Of a DNA stretch of 64,000 bases, positions 43,324 to 52,475 are shown one piece after another. Numbering within the stretch: position 1 is the stretch's first letter; every line of letters begins with the position of its first letter. The position numbers and the translations under genes were made by a program. Source of the DNA: Stenotrophomonas rhizophila (lineage in GTDB: Bacteria; Pseudomonadota; Gammaproteobacteria; Xanthomonadales; Xanthomonadaceae). The notes below the pieces were generated by a model. It saw only the letters and a list, made by a program, of their open reading frames with translations, did no database searches and was not told the origin of the DNA. The stretch lies in assembly GCF_003651185.1 (NCBI RefSeq), contig NZ_RCDC01000004.1, positions 2,218,659-2,282,658 on the forward strand, read 5' to 3'.

Positions 43324-43423
43324 CTACGCGGAAAGCATCTGAAGAGCCTTGTCGTAGTTGCCAGTCGCCTGCGCAGTGCGGAAAAATCTGGCACGTTCCA
43401 CGATGATTTCCTAAGGCGTGGGT
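43324..43423 (-). pseudogene. Tail remnant of a short-chain dehydrogenase
   Basis: The minus strand reads TP, stop, EIIVERARFFRTAQATGNYD, then KALQMLSA and stop. This is nearly the C-terminus of the intact SDR at 20673 (TPKEIVVERAQFLRRAEANG and on to LSAVEF). It lies directly downstream of copy 2 of the reductase gene. The rest of 43202-43476 shows no gene. Confidence 0.75.
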
Positions 43424-43476
43424 TCTTCATGCAAAAGGGTGAGGGATCTCATCCAAAAAGTCTTCGATAGGAAGGC

Positions 43477-44232
43477 TTACATGTAAATGGCACGATTCAA
43501 CGCGACAAGGGTTTCAGCTGGGCTATTGCTGATGTTCTCCAGGCCAAAGCGCTCCTGGATGACCGCAGACGCCAGATCGCGCCGCTTGGGCAGACGTGAT
43601 TTTTCCGCCGAGGCCAGCGCGGCTCCCATATCGCCTTTTTTGAGATTGGTGCAGTAGACCGGCGATCCGGGCTGCTGACGCCAGGATTCCGAGAGCGGGC
43701 CCGCGTCGAACGCATCCAGCCCGGTCTCCTCGACCAGGCGCATCGCCACTTCCCGGTCCCTCGCCCGATCAGCGGCCACGGGAATGGCGATCCGCTCAGG
43801 GCTTCCGGCCGCCGCACCCAATTCAGCGAAGGCACGTGCACCGATCGCGTTCCAAGCCTTGGCAATCGGTCGGCCGAGTTGCTCCACCACCCAGAGGCTT
43901 TCCACCTGTCCGGCTTCGATGGCATCAATGACGCCATCGCGCATCGGATAGTAGTTGGCGGTGTCGATCACCACGGTGTCCTCGGGGACGCCCGCAAGGA
44001 GAGATTTGATCTCCGAGTGGCGCGCAAATGGGATCGAGAGAATGATCACGTCCACGTCCTTCGCCGCGTCCTGGGCGGTCGTTGCCCGGACACCGGGGGT
44101 CAGAATCAGTGGATCGATCGTCTCGGGGCCGCGGGAATTGGCCACCTTGATCTCATGACCGGCCTCGCTCAACTTGCGCACGAGCGTTGTGCCGATATTG
44201 CCAGTGCCCAGAATGCCTATCTTCATGATCAT
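43477..44232 (-). CDS. COG2085 NADP-binding protein (F420-reductase-like), copy 2
   Basis: 251 residues with GILGTGNIGTTLVRKLSEAGHEIKVANSRGPE, DVIILSIPFARH, VVIDTANYYP and KAWNAIGARAFAELG. It is the same family and layout as copy 1 at 22388 but clearly diverged. AAGGA lies upstream of ATG 44232. It follows the monooxygenase gene by 168 bp, the reverse gene order of copy 1. The true hydride acceptor is unknown. Confidence 0.85.
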   Translation of the reverse strand: MIMKIGILGTGNIGTTLVRKLSEAGHEIKVANSRGPETIDPLILTPGVRATTAQDAAKDVDVIILSIPFARHSEIKSLLAGVPEDTVVIDTANYYPMRDGVIDAIEAGQVESLWVVEQLGRPIAKAWNAIGARAFAELGAAAGSPERIAIPVAADRARDREVAMRLVEETGLDAFDAGPLSESWRQQPGSPVYCTNLKKGDMGAALASAEKSRLPKRRDLASAVIQERFGLENISNSPAETLVALNRAIYM

Positions 44233-44400
44233 TTTTCCTTTCGCTTGAAAAGTTGATTGCTTGATTGCTTGGTCACCGCGATGCGGTTACCTCGCGGTTG
44301 CGTACGACCTGCTGATGATCGACCGGGCCGCTATTCAGCGAGACTCGCTCCGATGACGCCGATGTTCATAACGGTTCCTTTCAAATGATTTTTAGTTATC

Positions 44401-45723
44401 TCAATGCTTTAGACGCGAATCGACGCCGTACTGTGCGGGTGCGCCAAGGTGTTCGCGCAGGGTGCTTCCCTCATATTCCCGATGGAACAATCCGCGATCC
44501 TGAAGGATCGGCACAACGCCATCGACGAAGGCATCGATTCCGTCGTCGTATACGTCCGGTGATATCCAGAAGCCATCGGCTGCGCCGGCTTCGAACCATT
44601 CCTGCATGTGATCGGCGGCCTCCACGGCAGGCCCGGCAATGACCGGGTGATAGTCGATCACGCCATGGGCCAGTACATCGCTTACCGACCAGCCCTGACG
44701 CGCGATCATCAGTGCATGCGGCGAGCGGGGATCGCCCGGCGATGGTCGCGCCGACGCCAGTTGCGCTGCGGAAAGTGGCTGGTCGAGCTGGGCCGGATCG
44801 AGGTGCAGGCCGAGCATCTGGCCCAGATACCCAACGCGCTGCGCGAAGTGGCGGCCGGTCAGTGCAATCCGGCGATCCAGGCCAGCGCGTCGGTCGGCGG
44901 CGATCGTGGTTATCAGACCAGGAAAGAACTTCACTTCGTCCGGATTGCGGCCCGCGCGCTGGGCAGCGTCGCGTAGCGCTGTGCGCTGCGCGCGGGCTTC
45001 TTCAATGGTGTAGGTCGCCCCTATCACTCCGCTGGCGTAGCGTCCGGCTACTTCCAGACCGTTGCCTCCGCCTCCCGCCTGAAAAATCACCGGCTGTCCC
45101 TGCGGCGATGGCGGAAGCGGCAAGGGGCCTCTGGAACCGACATGCCGGCCGCGTAGATGAATCGGCTTTATCCTGGCCGCGTCTGCAAAACGACCGGACG
45201 CCTGATCATGGATCCAGGCGCCTTGTTCCCAACTTCCCCACAGGGCCTGCACGATCTGGATGAATTCATGCAGCCGCTCGTATCGCTCGCCGCGAGGCAG
45301 CACCTGGCGGCCATAGTTGGCGGCCGCGGCAGGATCGCTGGTAGGCACCGCGTTCCACCCGGCGCGGCCCTGACTCATGAGATCCAAGGCCTTGAACTGG
45401 CGGGCCAGGTTGTAGGGCTCGTTGAACGTGGTGGAGCCGGTGGCGACCATCCCGATCCGCTGGGTTTCGCGCGCGACCGCCGCAAGCACCATCATCGGAT
45501 CCATGGTGATCATCGGAGATTCAGTCTCAACATCGCCCATCAACGCTGCAAAATCGGGAACGAACAGGAACTGGAACTTGCCCCGCTCGGCAGCTTGGGC
45601 ATGACGCACCATCGCATCGACACTGGTGTAAGCCGTCGGAGACACGCCGGGCATCCGCCATGCGCCCGGCTGTGAACCATAGCCGTTGCCAAAATGCATG
45701 CCTATCGTCATCTGTCTGGTCAT
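44401..45723 (-). CDS. LLM-class flavin monooxygenase (NtaA/SnaA/DszA family), copy 2
   Basis: 440 residues, almost line for line like copy 1 at 23190: HFGNGYGSQPGAWRMPGVS, STTFNEPYNLARQFKALDL, GRAGWNAVPTSDP, GQPVIFQAGGGGNG and VLAHGVIDYHPVIAGPAVEA. The FMN-dependent barrel is complete. GAGG lies ahead of ATG 45723. It is divergent from a TetR gene rather than an HxlR gene, so the two copies appear to be under different control. Confidence 0.9.
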   Translation of the reverse strand: MTRQMTIGMHFGNGYGSQPGAWRMPGVSPTAYTSVDAMVRHAQAAERGKFQFLFVPDFAALMGDVETESPMITMDPMMVLAAVARETQRIGMVATGSTTFNEPYNLARQFKALDLMSQGRAGWNAVPTSDPAAAANYGRQVLPRGERYERLHEFIQIVQALWGSWEQGAWIHDQASGRFADAARIKPIHLRGRHVGSRGPLPLPPSPQGQPVIFQAGGGGNGLEVAGRYASGVIGATYTIEEARAQRTALRDAAQRAGRNPDEVKFFPGLITTIAADRRAGLDRRIALTGRHFAQRVGYLGQMLGLHLDPAQLDQPLSAAQLASARPSPGDPRSPHALMIARQGWSVSDVLAHGVIDYHPVIAGPAVEAADHMQEWFEAGAADGFWISPDVYDDGIDAFVDGVVPILQDRGLFHREYEGSTLREHLGAPAQYGVDSRLKH

Positions 45724-45815
45724 CTTATCCTCGCGTCGCTTACCGAAGGTGCATTCATGTTGGATGGCAAGACCACACCGTTTATCGTGTTGGGCTGCAC
45801 CTGCCTTAAATTATA

Positions 45816-45830
45816 CGGAGAGTCCCTCCG
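45816..45830. promoter_or_regulatory. Putative TetR operator
   Basis: CGGAGAGTCCCTCCG has mirrored CGGAG and CTCCG arms. It lies between the divergent monooxygenase (start 45723) and TetR (start 45855) genes. It is short, so confidence is modest. Confidence 0.5.
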
Positions 45831-45854
45831 GTACTCAAGGAGTCAAGAATCGCC

Positions 45855-46430
45855 ATGTTTGACACAAGAGCCGTTCGCGAACCGCGCAAGGACGCCCAGC
45901 GCAATCGAACGCATATCCTTGATATAGCGCGACAAGCGTTTGCCGAAGAAGGCATCGAGGTGTCGATGGATGCGATCGGCAAAAAAGCGGGCGTAGGCCC
46001 AGGCACCCTGTATCGACATTTTCCGAGCAAAGAAGCGATATTAGCGAGCCTGCTCAGTCGTCATCATGCAAGCCTGGACGAACGACGGGCGACCATCGTG
46101 GCGCAGGAAACCAATACCGGGCGGGCACTGGAGCGCTGGATTGACGCGCTCGGCGACTGGATGCTGGCTTATCACGGCCTTCCGGAGCCGTTGCGGGCGG
46201 CCTGCCAGGTCGATTCCGCGTTGACCCCGACATGCCTACAGGTCATCGAGACAACCGAGGCTATCCTGCAGGCAGCACAGAATGACGGTCATGCGCGTCG
46301 AACGCTGCGTGGGCGAGACATCTTTCTGGGGGCACTGGCGGTCACCTGGGCGAGCGGTGTAAACGCGGCTGACGAAGGAACACGAGCCGTTTTACGTGAT
46401 GTATTTAAAAAGGGCTGGTCGAGCGACTAA
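45855..46430 (+). CDS. TetR-family repressor of monooxygenase copy 2
   Basis: 191 residues. The helix-turn-helix is VSMDAIGKKAGVGPGTLYRHFPSKEAILASLLSRH. The C-terminal part is of the SBP-like TetR type and resembles that of the TetR at 19976. It is divergent from the flavin monooxygenase and likely represses it. Confidence 0.9.
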   Translation: MFDTRAVREPRKDAQRNRTHILDIARQAFAEEGIEVSMDAIGKKAGVGPGTLYRHFPSKEAILASLLSRHHASLDERRATIVAQETNTGRALERWIDALGDWMLAYHGLPEPLRAACQVDSALTPTCLQVIETTEAILQAAQNDGHARRTLRGRDIFLGALAVTWASGVNAADEGTRAVLRDVFKKGWSSD

Positions 46431-46755
46431 GAGTAACGAACGGCTGATTGCAGATTGGGCTGACTAGCGTCGACGACCCGCGTCCCAGAGCAAGCCAACT
46501 GAGTCGGAATTCACAAATTGGGGCATGCTGTTCGAGAGATCGACTTGCTGCTCAACTTTAAGTCCCTATCGAAATTGAAGCGCCCCCTAAATCTTCTACA
46601 GAACAGTGGATTAGCTCTGCTTTCGGTGACACGTGGTAGCAGATTTTGGGCCAAGGGAGCCACATAAGTGTGTCGCGGTAGGGGACCGGGGTGAGCTGGC
46701 AGGGGTACGATTGACACCAGCCCGCAGCTATCCAGGACAAGGGGAAGCGGCATCG
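46431..46755. other. Non-coding boundary of the conjugative region
   Basis: No gene. A 25-base segment at 46576-46600 (TGAAGCGCCCC to CTTCTACA) looks like an IS3-type terminal repeat and may be a footprint. The part 46603-46710 resembles 17067-17170. Confidence 0.5.
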
Positions 46756-47001
46756 TCAGCTTGGCTTCGGAGGCGCGGCCTTGGCCGCGCCTCCCTTCCT
46801 GAATCCCCGGTCGCCGGCGATGAACGCCTCCAGCATGTGCGGGATCAGCGTCACTGCATCGACGGCCTCGCCATACGCCTGCTCGTGCAGCACTGCGTAT
46901 CGGTCGAGGTCGGCTTTCAGGCTGGCCGGGCAGGCAAACGTCAGCTTCGTGGATTCCGTTTTCGGTAGCGGCCCCAGCCGCAGCTTCTTGGTCGCGCTCA
47001 T
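46756..47001 (-). CDS. DUF2274 protein at the end of the trb operon
   Basis: 81 residues ([20 protein letters not shown], then [20 protein letters not shown]). Small proteins of this family regularly follow trbI in Tn4371-type conjugative elements; the role is unknown, though the LKADLDRYA pattern suggests a ribbon-helix-helix-like DNA-binding or partner protein. It overlaps trbI by ATGA. Its last codons lie in a perfect inverted repeat. Confidence 0.88.
   Translation of the reverse strand: MSATKKLRLGPLPKTESTKLTFACPASLKADLDRYAVLHEQAYGEAVDAVTLIPHMLEAFIAGDRGFRKGGAAKAAPPKPS
46769..46794 (-). repeat. 12-bp perfect inverted repeat inside the DUF2274 3' end
   Basis: Arms GGAGGCGCGGCC and GGCCGCGCCTCC are separated by TT. 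As RNA it would fold into a very stable stem at the end of the trb transcript, possibly stopping transcription or protecting the 3' end. The remnant copy at 24.8 kb keeps only a damaged version. Confidence 0.7.
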
Positions 47002-48299
47002 TGTGAAGCCCCCCGATTGAAGAACAACGGCTGGTAGGGCCGCAGCACCAAGTCGCGGTTGGCGATGATGCGAACCGGCAGGCCCGGCCGCTCGGTCAGC
47101 GTCGGCTGGATGTTCATGTTGCGCCGGGTTATCTCCTGGCCGACCTGATTGATGCTGTCTTGCGCGCTGTCGCGCCCGGCGATGATGACGCGATCACCGT
47201 TCTGGCGGTTCTCCGGCGCGGCCAGCTCGGCGCCGACGCCCAGCAGCGTGGTCAACGCCGCGCCAGCGAAGATGCGGCCCCAGTGGTAGTCCACGTTGTC
47301 TTCCAGCCCGGCATAGCCGGCCGGGTCGGCTCCGACCAGGTTGTCGAGCGTGAGCGAAGACGTGTCGGGCAGGATGATCCGGTTCCACACCACCTGCACG
47401 CGGCTCTGCCCGTAACTCACCTGGCTGTTGTAGCGGCCCAGAATGCGCGAACCCTGCGGGATCAGCAAAAAGCGCCCGGTAGCCGTGTCATAGACAGGCT
47501 CCGTTACCGTGGCGATCACATCGCCCGGCAAATCCGACTTGATGCCCGTCACCAGTGCGCCGGCGATGACTGTCCCGGCCATCACCTGATACGGCGAAGC
47601 CGGCATTTGCAGATTGCCGGAATTACGGGTTTTCGCAGTTCCGGTTTTCTGGAATGCCTCTTTCTGGTCTTGCCGGTTCTGCACGGCGGTGGGGTCGGCG
47701 GGTTGCGCCGCTGTGGAGGCCGGCCCGGCCGCCATCGGATCGAACGCCGAATTGGCGGCGAAGCCCGGCGCAGCGGCGGCCTGCGACTGCGCCACCGGCG
47801 CGGCCTTTTGCGTGCCAGAGCGGAAGAACACCGATGAACCCGCGGCCGCTTCGGCTTCCTTGCGCAGCGCATCGTTCGGGTCGTTGTCAGGGGCCGCGTA
47901 GGCGGCCGTCACCGGCTGCTGCGACTTCACGATGGCCGGACCAAGATCGCCCGGCAGCGGCGGCCCCAATTCGGGCACCGTGGGCACCGTGGGCGGCGAG
48001 GCCGGCGAGGCCGGCGGCAGCTTGGAATAGTCCGCCGGCAGCGCGTCCAGTCCTTCGGACTTGGAGACGCGATCGACGTTGTAAAGCTCGGTCTGCTCGT
48101 TGGCCCCGCGCCGCTGCGGTTGCAGCGACCACATCAGCGCGCCGAGCACGGCGACCGACAGGCCGCCGGCGAGGATGGCCAGCGTGCGCCGGCTCAACCG
48201 TGTGACCGGGCGCGGCTGGGCACGCAGCGCCACCGCCTCGGGCACGATCTTGCCCGCCGCCTGCGGCGCGGCGAGGTCGGGAGTGTCGTCCTGGCTCAT
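46998..48299 (-). CDS. trbI: TrbI, outer-membrane/periplasm core of the conjugative T4SS (VirB10-like)
   Basis: 433 residues. One inner-membrane helix (LAILAGGLSVAVLGALMW) is followed by a Pro/Ala-rich linker and the VirB10 C-terminal domain (FLLIPQGSRILGRYNSQVSYGQSRVQVVWNRIILPD, GLEDNVDYHWGRIFAGAALTTLLGVG). It spans the envelope and forms the channel core with TrbG and the lipoprotein. It lies 2 bp after trbG and overlaps DUF2274. Confidence 0.95.
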   Translation of the reverse strand: MSQDDTPDLAAPQAAGKIVPEAVALRAQPRPVTRLSRRTLAILAGGLSVAVLGALMWSLQPQRRGANEQTELYNVDRVSKSEGLDALPADYSKLPPASPASPPTVPTVPELGPPLPGDLGPAIVKSQQPVTAAYAAPDNDPNDALRKEAEAAAGSSVFFRSGTQKAAPVAQSQAAAAPGFAANSAFDPMAAGPASTAAQPADPTAVQNRQDQKEAFQKTGTAKTRNSGNLQMPASPYQVMAGTVIAGALVTGIKSDLPGDVIATVTEPVYDTATGRFLLIPQGSRILGRYNSQVSYGQSRVQVVWNRIILPDTSSLTLDNLVGADPAGYAGLEDNVDYHWGRIFAGAALTTLLGVGAELAAPENRQNGDRVIIAGRDSAQDSINQVGQEITRRNMNIQPTLTERPGLPVRIIANRDLVLRPYQPLFFNRGASQ

Positions 48300-48301
48300 G
48301 A

Positions 48302-49306
48302 TCAGTTCCTCCGCGTCACGCCGTCAGTGCGCTCGATCCGCACCACGTCACCACCATCGCCGCCCAGGCGCAGTTCGGCCGCACCAAAGAGGCGATCCAC
48401 GATGTAGTACGGCGAACGGAAACGATAGTTGACGAGCTGGCCGTCACCCTGCGCGCCGATGACGAACAGCGGCGGCAGTTCGCCCTGGGCGATGCCAGGC
48501 GGAAACTGGATATAGACCTTCTCGCCATCGTCGAAGGCGCGCTGCGGCTTCCACGGCGGATTGCTGCCGCTGATCGCGTAACGGAAGCGGATCTTCTCCA
48601 GCGCCAGGCCGGTATCGACCGGCGCGGCGGCGCTGGCCGCCTGCGACTGGCGCTGCAAGGCCAGCATCCGGTCTTTTGGGTAGTCCCATGACACCGACGC
48701 CATCCATACCTTTTCCGTTGAGGTCAGTTCCAGCAGGTACGTCCGCCGGCTGGTGGTGATGACCAGATTGGTTTTCAGGCCCGAGCGGGTGGGCTTGACC
48801 AACACGTTGACGCGCAACGCCTCGCCGCTGCCGCTGGACGTGTCGCCGACGATCCAGCGCACAGTGTCGCCAGCGGCGACCGTCACCAGTTCCTCGCCGG
48901 GCTGGAGCGAAACCACGGTGACGCGCCCCGGCGCCGCATAGACCTGATACAACGCGCCGTCGCTGTACGGCCACACCTGAATCGCATTGACGTAGCCCTC
49001 GCGGGTCGGCGCGATGCGCGCTTCTGCATTGGCGCGCGATACGCGCACCTTCTCGTCGGTCGGCTCCGGCACGGTCGCTGCCTCGTCAACCTCCGGCAGC
49101 GGCTTCAACTGCGCCGGCAGCGCCAGCGGCTCGGGCACGGCGACAATTTCGACCGGCTTGGGCGGTTCGGGCAGCGGCTGCGCCTGCACCGGCTCATCGA
49201 GCGAGATGGTCGGCGGCGGCTTACCTTGCGAGGCGCAGCCCGGCAATGACGACGTTGTGGCCGCGGACATCAGCACGAAAGCGTAAAAGCGGAAAGGCAC
49301 ATTCAT
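48302..49306 (-). CDS. trbG: TrbG, VirB9-like T4SS core protein
   Basis: 334 residues. A signal sequence with a lipobox-like SSLPGC is followed by a Pro-rich stretch and the VirB9/TrbG beta domain (VWPYSDGALYQVYAAPGRVTVVSLQPGE, RTYLLELTSTEKVWMASVSWDYP, FRYAISGSNPPWKP). It forms the outer ring of the mating channel. ATG 49306 overlaps the trbF stop (ATGA); an upstream extension to 49345 lies inside trbF. Confidence 0.95.
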   Translation of the reverse strand: MNVPFRFYAFVLMSAATTSSLPGCASQGKPPPTISLDEPVQAQPLPEPPKPVEIVAVPEPLALPAQLKPLPEVDEAATVPEPTDEKVRVSRANAEARIAPTREGYVNAIQVWPYSDGALYQVYAAPGRVTVVSLQPGEELVTVAAGDTVRWIVGDTSSGSGEALRVNVLVKPTRSGLKTNLVITTSRRTYLLELTSTEKVWMASVSWDYPKDRMLALQRQSQAASAAAPVDTGLALEKIRFRYAISGSNPPWKPQRAFDDGEKVYIQFPPGIAQGELPPLFVIGAQGDGQLVNYRFRSPYYIVDRLFGAAELRLGGDGGDVVRIERTDGVTRRN

Positions 49307-50007
49307 GGTTTGGCTCCTTCGGAAGAATCCAGTTCGCGGCTCCACGACAGGCCGTTGACGTAGATCCCCAGCGGGTTCTTGCGCAGGCGCTGTTCGGTGC
49401 GCGGGGTTTGCAGGACGGTAGAAAGCACGGCGTTCCAGCGTTCGGTACCAGCGGGCGCGCCATTGACGAACCGCTGTTCTGTCCAGCGGACGTTGAACGA
49501 GGCATCGCTGGCGCGCGTGACGCTGGTGATCTGCACCGTCACCGACTCGCGGCCGACGCGGGCGAACGGATCGTTCTTGCTCGCGTAGTCGTTAAGCACG
49601 GCCGCGCCCTTGTCGGTGGTGTAGTCATAGGCATCGAGCCAGTTCTGCCGCACCACGATGGGGTCGATGGACAGCGAGCGCACCAGCGTCACGAAGCGCG
49701 CCAGGTGATGCGCGATCTGCGCATCGGCGGGCCGGTACGGCGTGGCGGCCTCGCCCACGGTACGCACCTGGCCGGATTGATCGACTTCGATGACGTAGGG
49801 GGTCACGATGGACTGCGCCGAGCGCCACACCAGGCCGCCGGCCATCAGCAGCGCGAGCGTGAGGCAGCCGAAGGCCATCAGCCGCCAGTTCTTCGCCTGT
49901 ACGCGCGATGAGCCGATGCGCTCGTCCCACACTTGTGCGGCGGCTTGATACGGAGTGGCAGGCTGCGGCGTATCGGCATAGCGCACCTGCGGTCGTTTGA
50001 ATCGCAT
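49303..50007 (-). CDS. trbF: TrbF, VirB8-like T4SS assembly protein
   Basis: 234 residues. A short cytoplasmic N-terminus is followed by one membrane helix (LMAFGCLTLALLMAGGLVW) and a periplasmic NTF2-like domain with YVIEVDQSGQVRTVG and NPLGIYVNGLSWSREL. It nucleates assembly of the channel. It overlaps trbG by four bases and follows trbL by 24 bp. Confidence 0.95.
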   Translation of the reverse strand: MRFKRPQVRYADTPQPATPYQAAAQVWDERIGSSRVQAKNWRLMAFGCLTLALLMAGGLVWRSAQSIVTPYVIEVDQSGQVRTVGEAATPYRPADAQIAHHLARFVTLVRSLSIDPIVVRQNWLDAYDYTTDKGAAVLNDYASKNDPFARVGRESVTVQITSVTRASDASFNVRWTEQRFVNGAPAGTERWNAVLSTVLQTPRTEQRLRKNPLGIYVNGLSWSRELDSSEGAKP

Positions 50008-50031
50008 GGTTAGTTCTCCTTGTGAGTCCCT

Positions 50032-51414
50032 TTAGTCGTCGGAGCCGCGCAGGCTCGGGCCTTGCCCGGAGCCGCCGCCATCGCCACCGCGCAACGTGTG
50101 TGCGGCAGTGGTCGTGGCATGGGTGATCTGCTGGCGGCGGTGCATCCGCTTGGCCCAGGCGGGCTGCTCTTGCTTCTGCGAGCTGGCGGCGCCGTCGGCG
50201 GCCGCCTGACCGGAGCCAGCCGCACCGGACGCAGCGCCGCCACCGGCCTCTGTGCCGTTCCATCCAGCACGGAAAGAGCCGGTCATCTTCTGCGCAGCGC
50301 CGGACGCGCCGGATGCAGCGCTGCGCCCGGCAGACTGCGCGCCGGTCCTGGCGACATTGCCCAAGCCGGCCATTGCGCCCTTGGCCCCGCCGCCCGCAGC
50401 GGCGGAACCGGCCTGGAATGCCGAGCGGGCGCTACCGGCCGCCGAGGTGGCGGCCCGCGCACCGGCGCCGGCCAGCTTGGCTGCGGCGGGTGCCATGCGT
50501 GCGCCGGCCACTACGGCGCCACCTACCCCGGTTGCGGCAGCACCGATGGCAACGGCCGTGCCGGCGGCACCGACGGCGGCACCGGCCATCGCGCCTGCGC
50601 CAAGCTGCGGCGCACCGGACACAAGGCCGTTTGCGACGCCTGGCCCATAGATGCCCAGCGCCAACAGCGCGAGCGAGGCCAGCATCACGACAAGCGCATG
50701 ATCGATGGAGGGCTCGTCGGGGTGAACCTGGAACTCGGCGAACAGGCCCGAGCCGATGCCGACGATGACGGCCAGCACCAAGACCTTGATGCCCGACGAC
50801 ACCACGTTGCCGAGCACCTTTTCGGCGAGAAACGAGGTCTTGTTCCAGAGTGCGAACGGCACCAGCACGAAGCCGGCCAGCGTGGTCAGCTTGAACTCGA
50901 TCAGCGTGATGAAAAGCTGGATCGCCAGCACGAAGAAACACAGGATGACGGTGAGCCAGGCGAGAAACATCACCACGATGGGGTCGATGTTCACGAAGAC
51001 TTCGGGGAAGCCCGCCATGTCGCCGATCTGGTCGAGGATCGGCGCGCCGGCGTCGATGCCAGTCTTGGCCAGCCGCCCCGGTTGCAGGAAGTTCTCCATC
51101 GTCATGGCCGAGCCGGTGGCCGTCAGGCCCAGCCCGGCGAACGAGCGGAACACGATGCCGGCCAGCCAGTTGAAGTTGCCGATGATGTAGGCGAAGGCAC
51201 CGACGTAGAGCACCTTGCGCAGCAGCTTGGCGATCACGTCCTCGCCCTGGCCGCTGGCATGGCTCATGGCCCAATACAGTCCGGCGATGGTCATGTCGAT
51301 GACGATCAGCGTGGCGGTCAAGAACGCCACTTCACCTTGCAGCAGACCGAAACCCGAGTCGATGTAGCGCGAGAACGTATCGAGGAAGCGGTCGATGATG
51401 GTCACGTCGTTCAT
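50032..51414 (-). CDS. trbL: TrbL, polytopic inner-membrane T4SS protein (VirB6-like)
   Basis: 460 residues. The N-terminal half has about six to eight hydrophobic segments, including VEFKLTTLAGFVLVPFALWNKTSFLAEKV, typical of TrbL/VirB6. The C-terminal half is a long low-complexity Ala/Gly/Ser-rich tail. This DNA-translocation component lies in the inner membrane. It overlaps trbK by ATGA. Confidence 0.93.
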   Translation of the reverse strand: MNDVTIIDRFLDTFSRYIDSGFGLLQGEVAFLTATLIVIDMTIAGLYWAMSHASGQGEDVIAKLLRKVLYVGAFAYIIGNFNWLAGIVFRSFAGLGLTATGSAMTMENFLQPGRLAKTGIDAGAPILDQIGDMAGFPEVFVNIDPIVVMFLAWLTVILCFFVLAIQLFITLIEFKLTTLAGFVLVPFALWNKTSFLAEKVLGNVVSSGIKVLVLAVIVGIGSGLFAEFQVHPDEPSIDHALVVMLASLALLALGIYGPGVANGLVSGAPQLGAGAMAGAAVGAAGTAVAIGAAATGVGGAVVAGARMAPAAAKLAGAGARAATSAAGSARSAFQAGSAAAGGGAKGAMAGLGNVARTGAQSAGRSAASGASGAAQKMTGSFRAGWNGTEAGGGAASGAAGSGQAAADGAASSQKQEQPAWAKRMHRRQQITHATTTAAHTLRGGDGGGSGQGPSLRGSDD

Positions 51415-51725
51415 AGCGCGTCCTCTCCCATGGGTTCATCGAAGCTCGCCGGAATCGGCGGCAGCTCGGCCAGCGTCCGGTATTCGTCCGGCCCGGCCTG
51501 ACCGGAGAAAAAGCGCCGCCGGAAGGCGTCGGCGGCGGCGCGGCAATCGTCTTCGCCCACGGCCTGCCGGTCATCCGCGCACTGCGCACGCAACGCTTTG
51601 AGCCGGACGGGATCGGCGGCCAAGGCGTCGGCCAGGTTCTCGGCCCGTTGTTCCTCGGACGACTGGCCGCACGCGGTCAGCAGCAGGGCTAGCAGCGAAA
51701 CCGATAGGACAGGAACGCATCGCAT
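51411..51725 (-). CDS. trbK: TrbK-like entry-exclusion lipoprotein
   Basis: 104 residues. A short lipoprotein signal ends in LLLTACGQSS; the mature part carries DPVRLKALRAQCADDRQAVG and C, with a conserved Cys pair seen in EexN/TrbK proteins that block re-entry of the same element. A paralogue with the same pattern lies at 59344-59610. It is placed between trbJ and trbL, the usual position. Confidence 0.88.
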   Translation of the reverse strand: MRCVPVLSVSLLALLLTACGQSSEEQRAENLADALAADPVRLKALRAQCADDRQAVGEDDCRAAADAFRRRFFSGQAGPDEYRTLAELPPIPASFDEPMGEDAL

Positions 51726-51737
51726 AGCCGCCTCCCG

Positions 51738-52475
51738 TCAGTTGTTGTAGAAATTGATGGACTGCGGCGTGTACGGTGTGCCGGTGCCGAGGAAGCGCCG
51801 GCGCACTTCGCGGGCGCGCTCGGTGGCCGCCGCCTGCCGCGCCATTTCCAGCGACGCCGCGCGGTCTTGCGTGATCTGGAGCTGCTGGGACTGGATCGAC
51901 TGCTTGGCCTGCAAGGCAAGAAGCTGGTTGGTCGCCTGCTGCGCCTGCAAAGCGCCGGTGGCCGACTGGCTCTGGCTCACGAGCTCGGCCAGCGCGCTTT
52001 CGTCTTGGGCCAGGTTCTGCGACACCTGTGCCTGCATCCGCATCGCGGTATGCAAACCATCGAGCGTGTTCTTCCAGCGTTCGCGGGCGTCTTGAGCCAT
52101 GCGGTCGCCGCTGATGGTCGCGGCGTACTGCTCCGGGTACAGACGGGCGAACGCGGCATCCATGCTCTGCACGTCGTAGGCCAGCCCCTGCGCCTCGGCG
52201 ATCAGGCGTTCGGTATTGGCCAGCGTGGAGCGCAGCCGGTTGACGATGTTGAAGTCCAGACTCGCGAGATTGCGCGCCTGGTTCATCAACATCTGCGCCT
52301 CGTTCTGCAGTTGATTGATCTGGTTGTTGATCTGCTCCATCGTGCGGATGGCGGTAAGCGTGTTCTGCACAAGGTTGGCGGGGTCGATGAACGTGAGCGC
52401 CGATGCGGGCTGCGCGGTCAGCAGCGTCAGCGACAGCACGGCGGCCAGGGATACGGAAAGCACACGGGTCGTCAT
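51738..52475 (-). CDS. trbJ: TrbJ, VirB5-like pilus-associated T4SS protein
   Basis: 245 residues with a signal peptide (VSLAAVLSLTLLTAQPASA) and a long helical body rich in Gln (INNQINQLQNEAQMLMNQARNL, VSQSQSATGALQAQQATNQLL). ATG 52475 overlaps the trbE stop. A frame extension to 52574 lies inside trbE and is rejected. Confidence 0.93.
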   Translation of the reverse strand: MTTRVLSVSLAAVLSLTLLTAQPASALTFIDPANLVQNTLTAIRTMEQINNQINQLQNEAQMLMNQARNLASLDFNIVNRLRSTLANTERLIAEAQGLAYDVQSMDAAFARLYPEQYAATISGDRMAQDARERWKNTLDGLHTAMRMQAQVSQNLAQDESALAELVSQSQSATGALQAQQATNQLLALQAKQSIQSQQLQITQDRAASLEMARQAAATERAREVRRRFLGTGTPYTPQSINFYNN

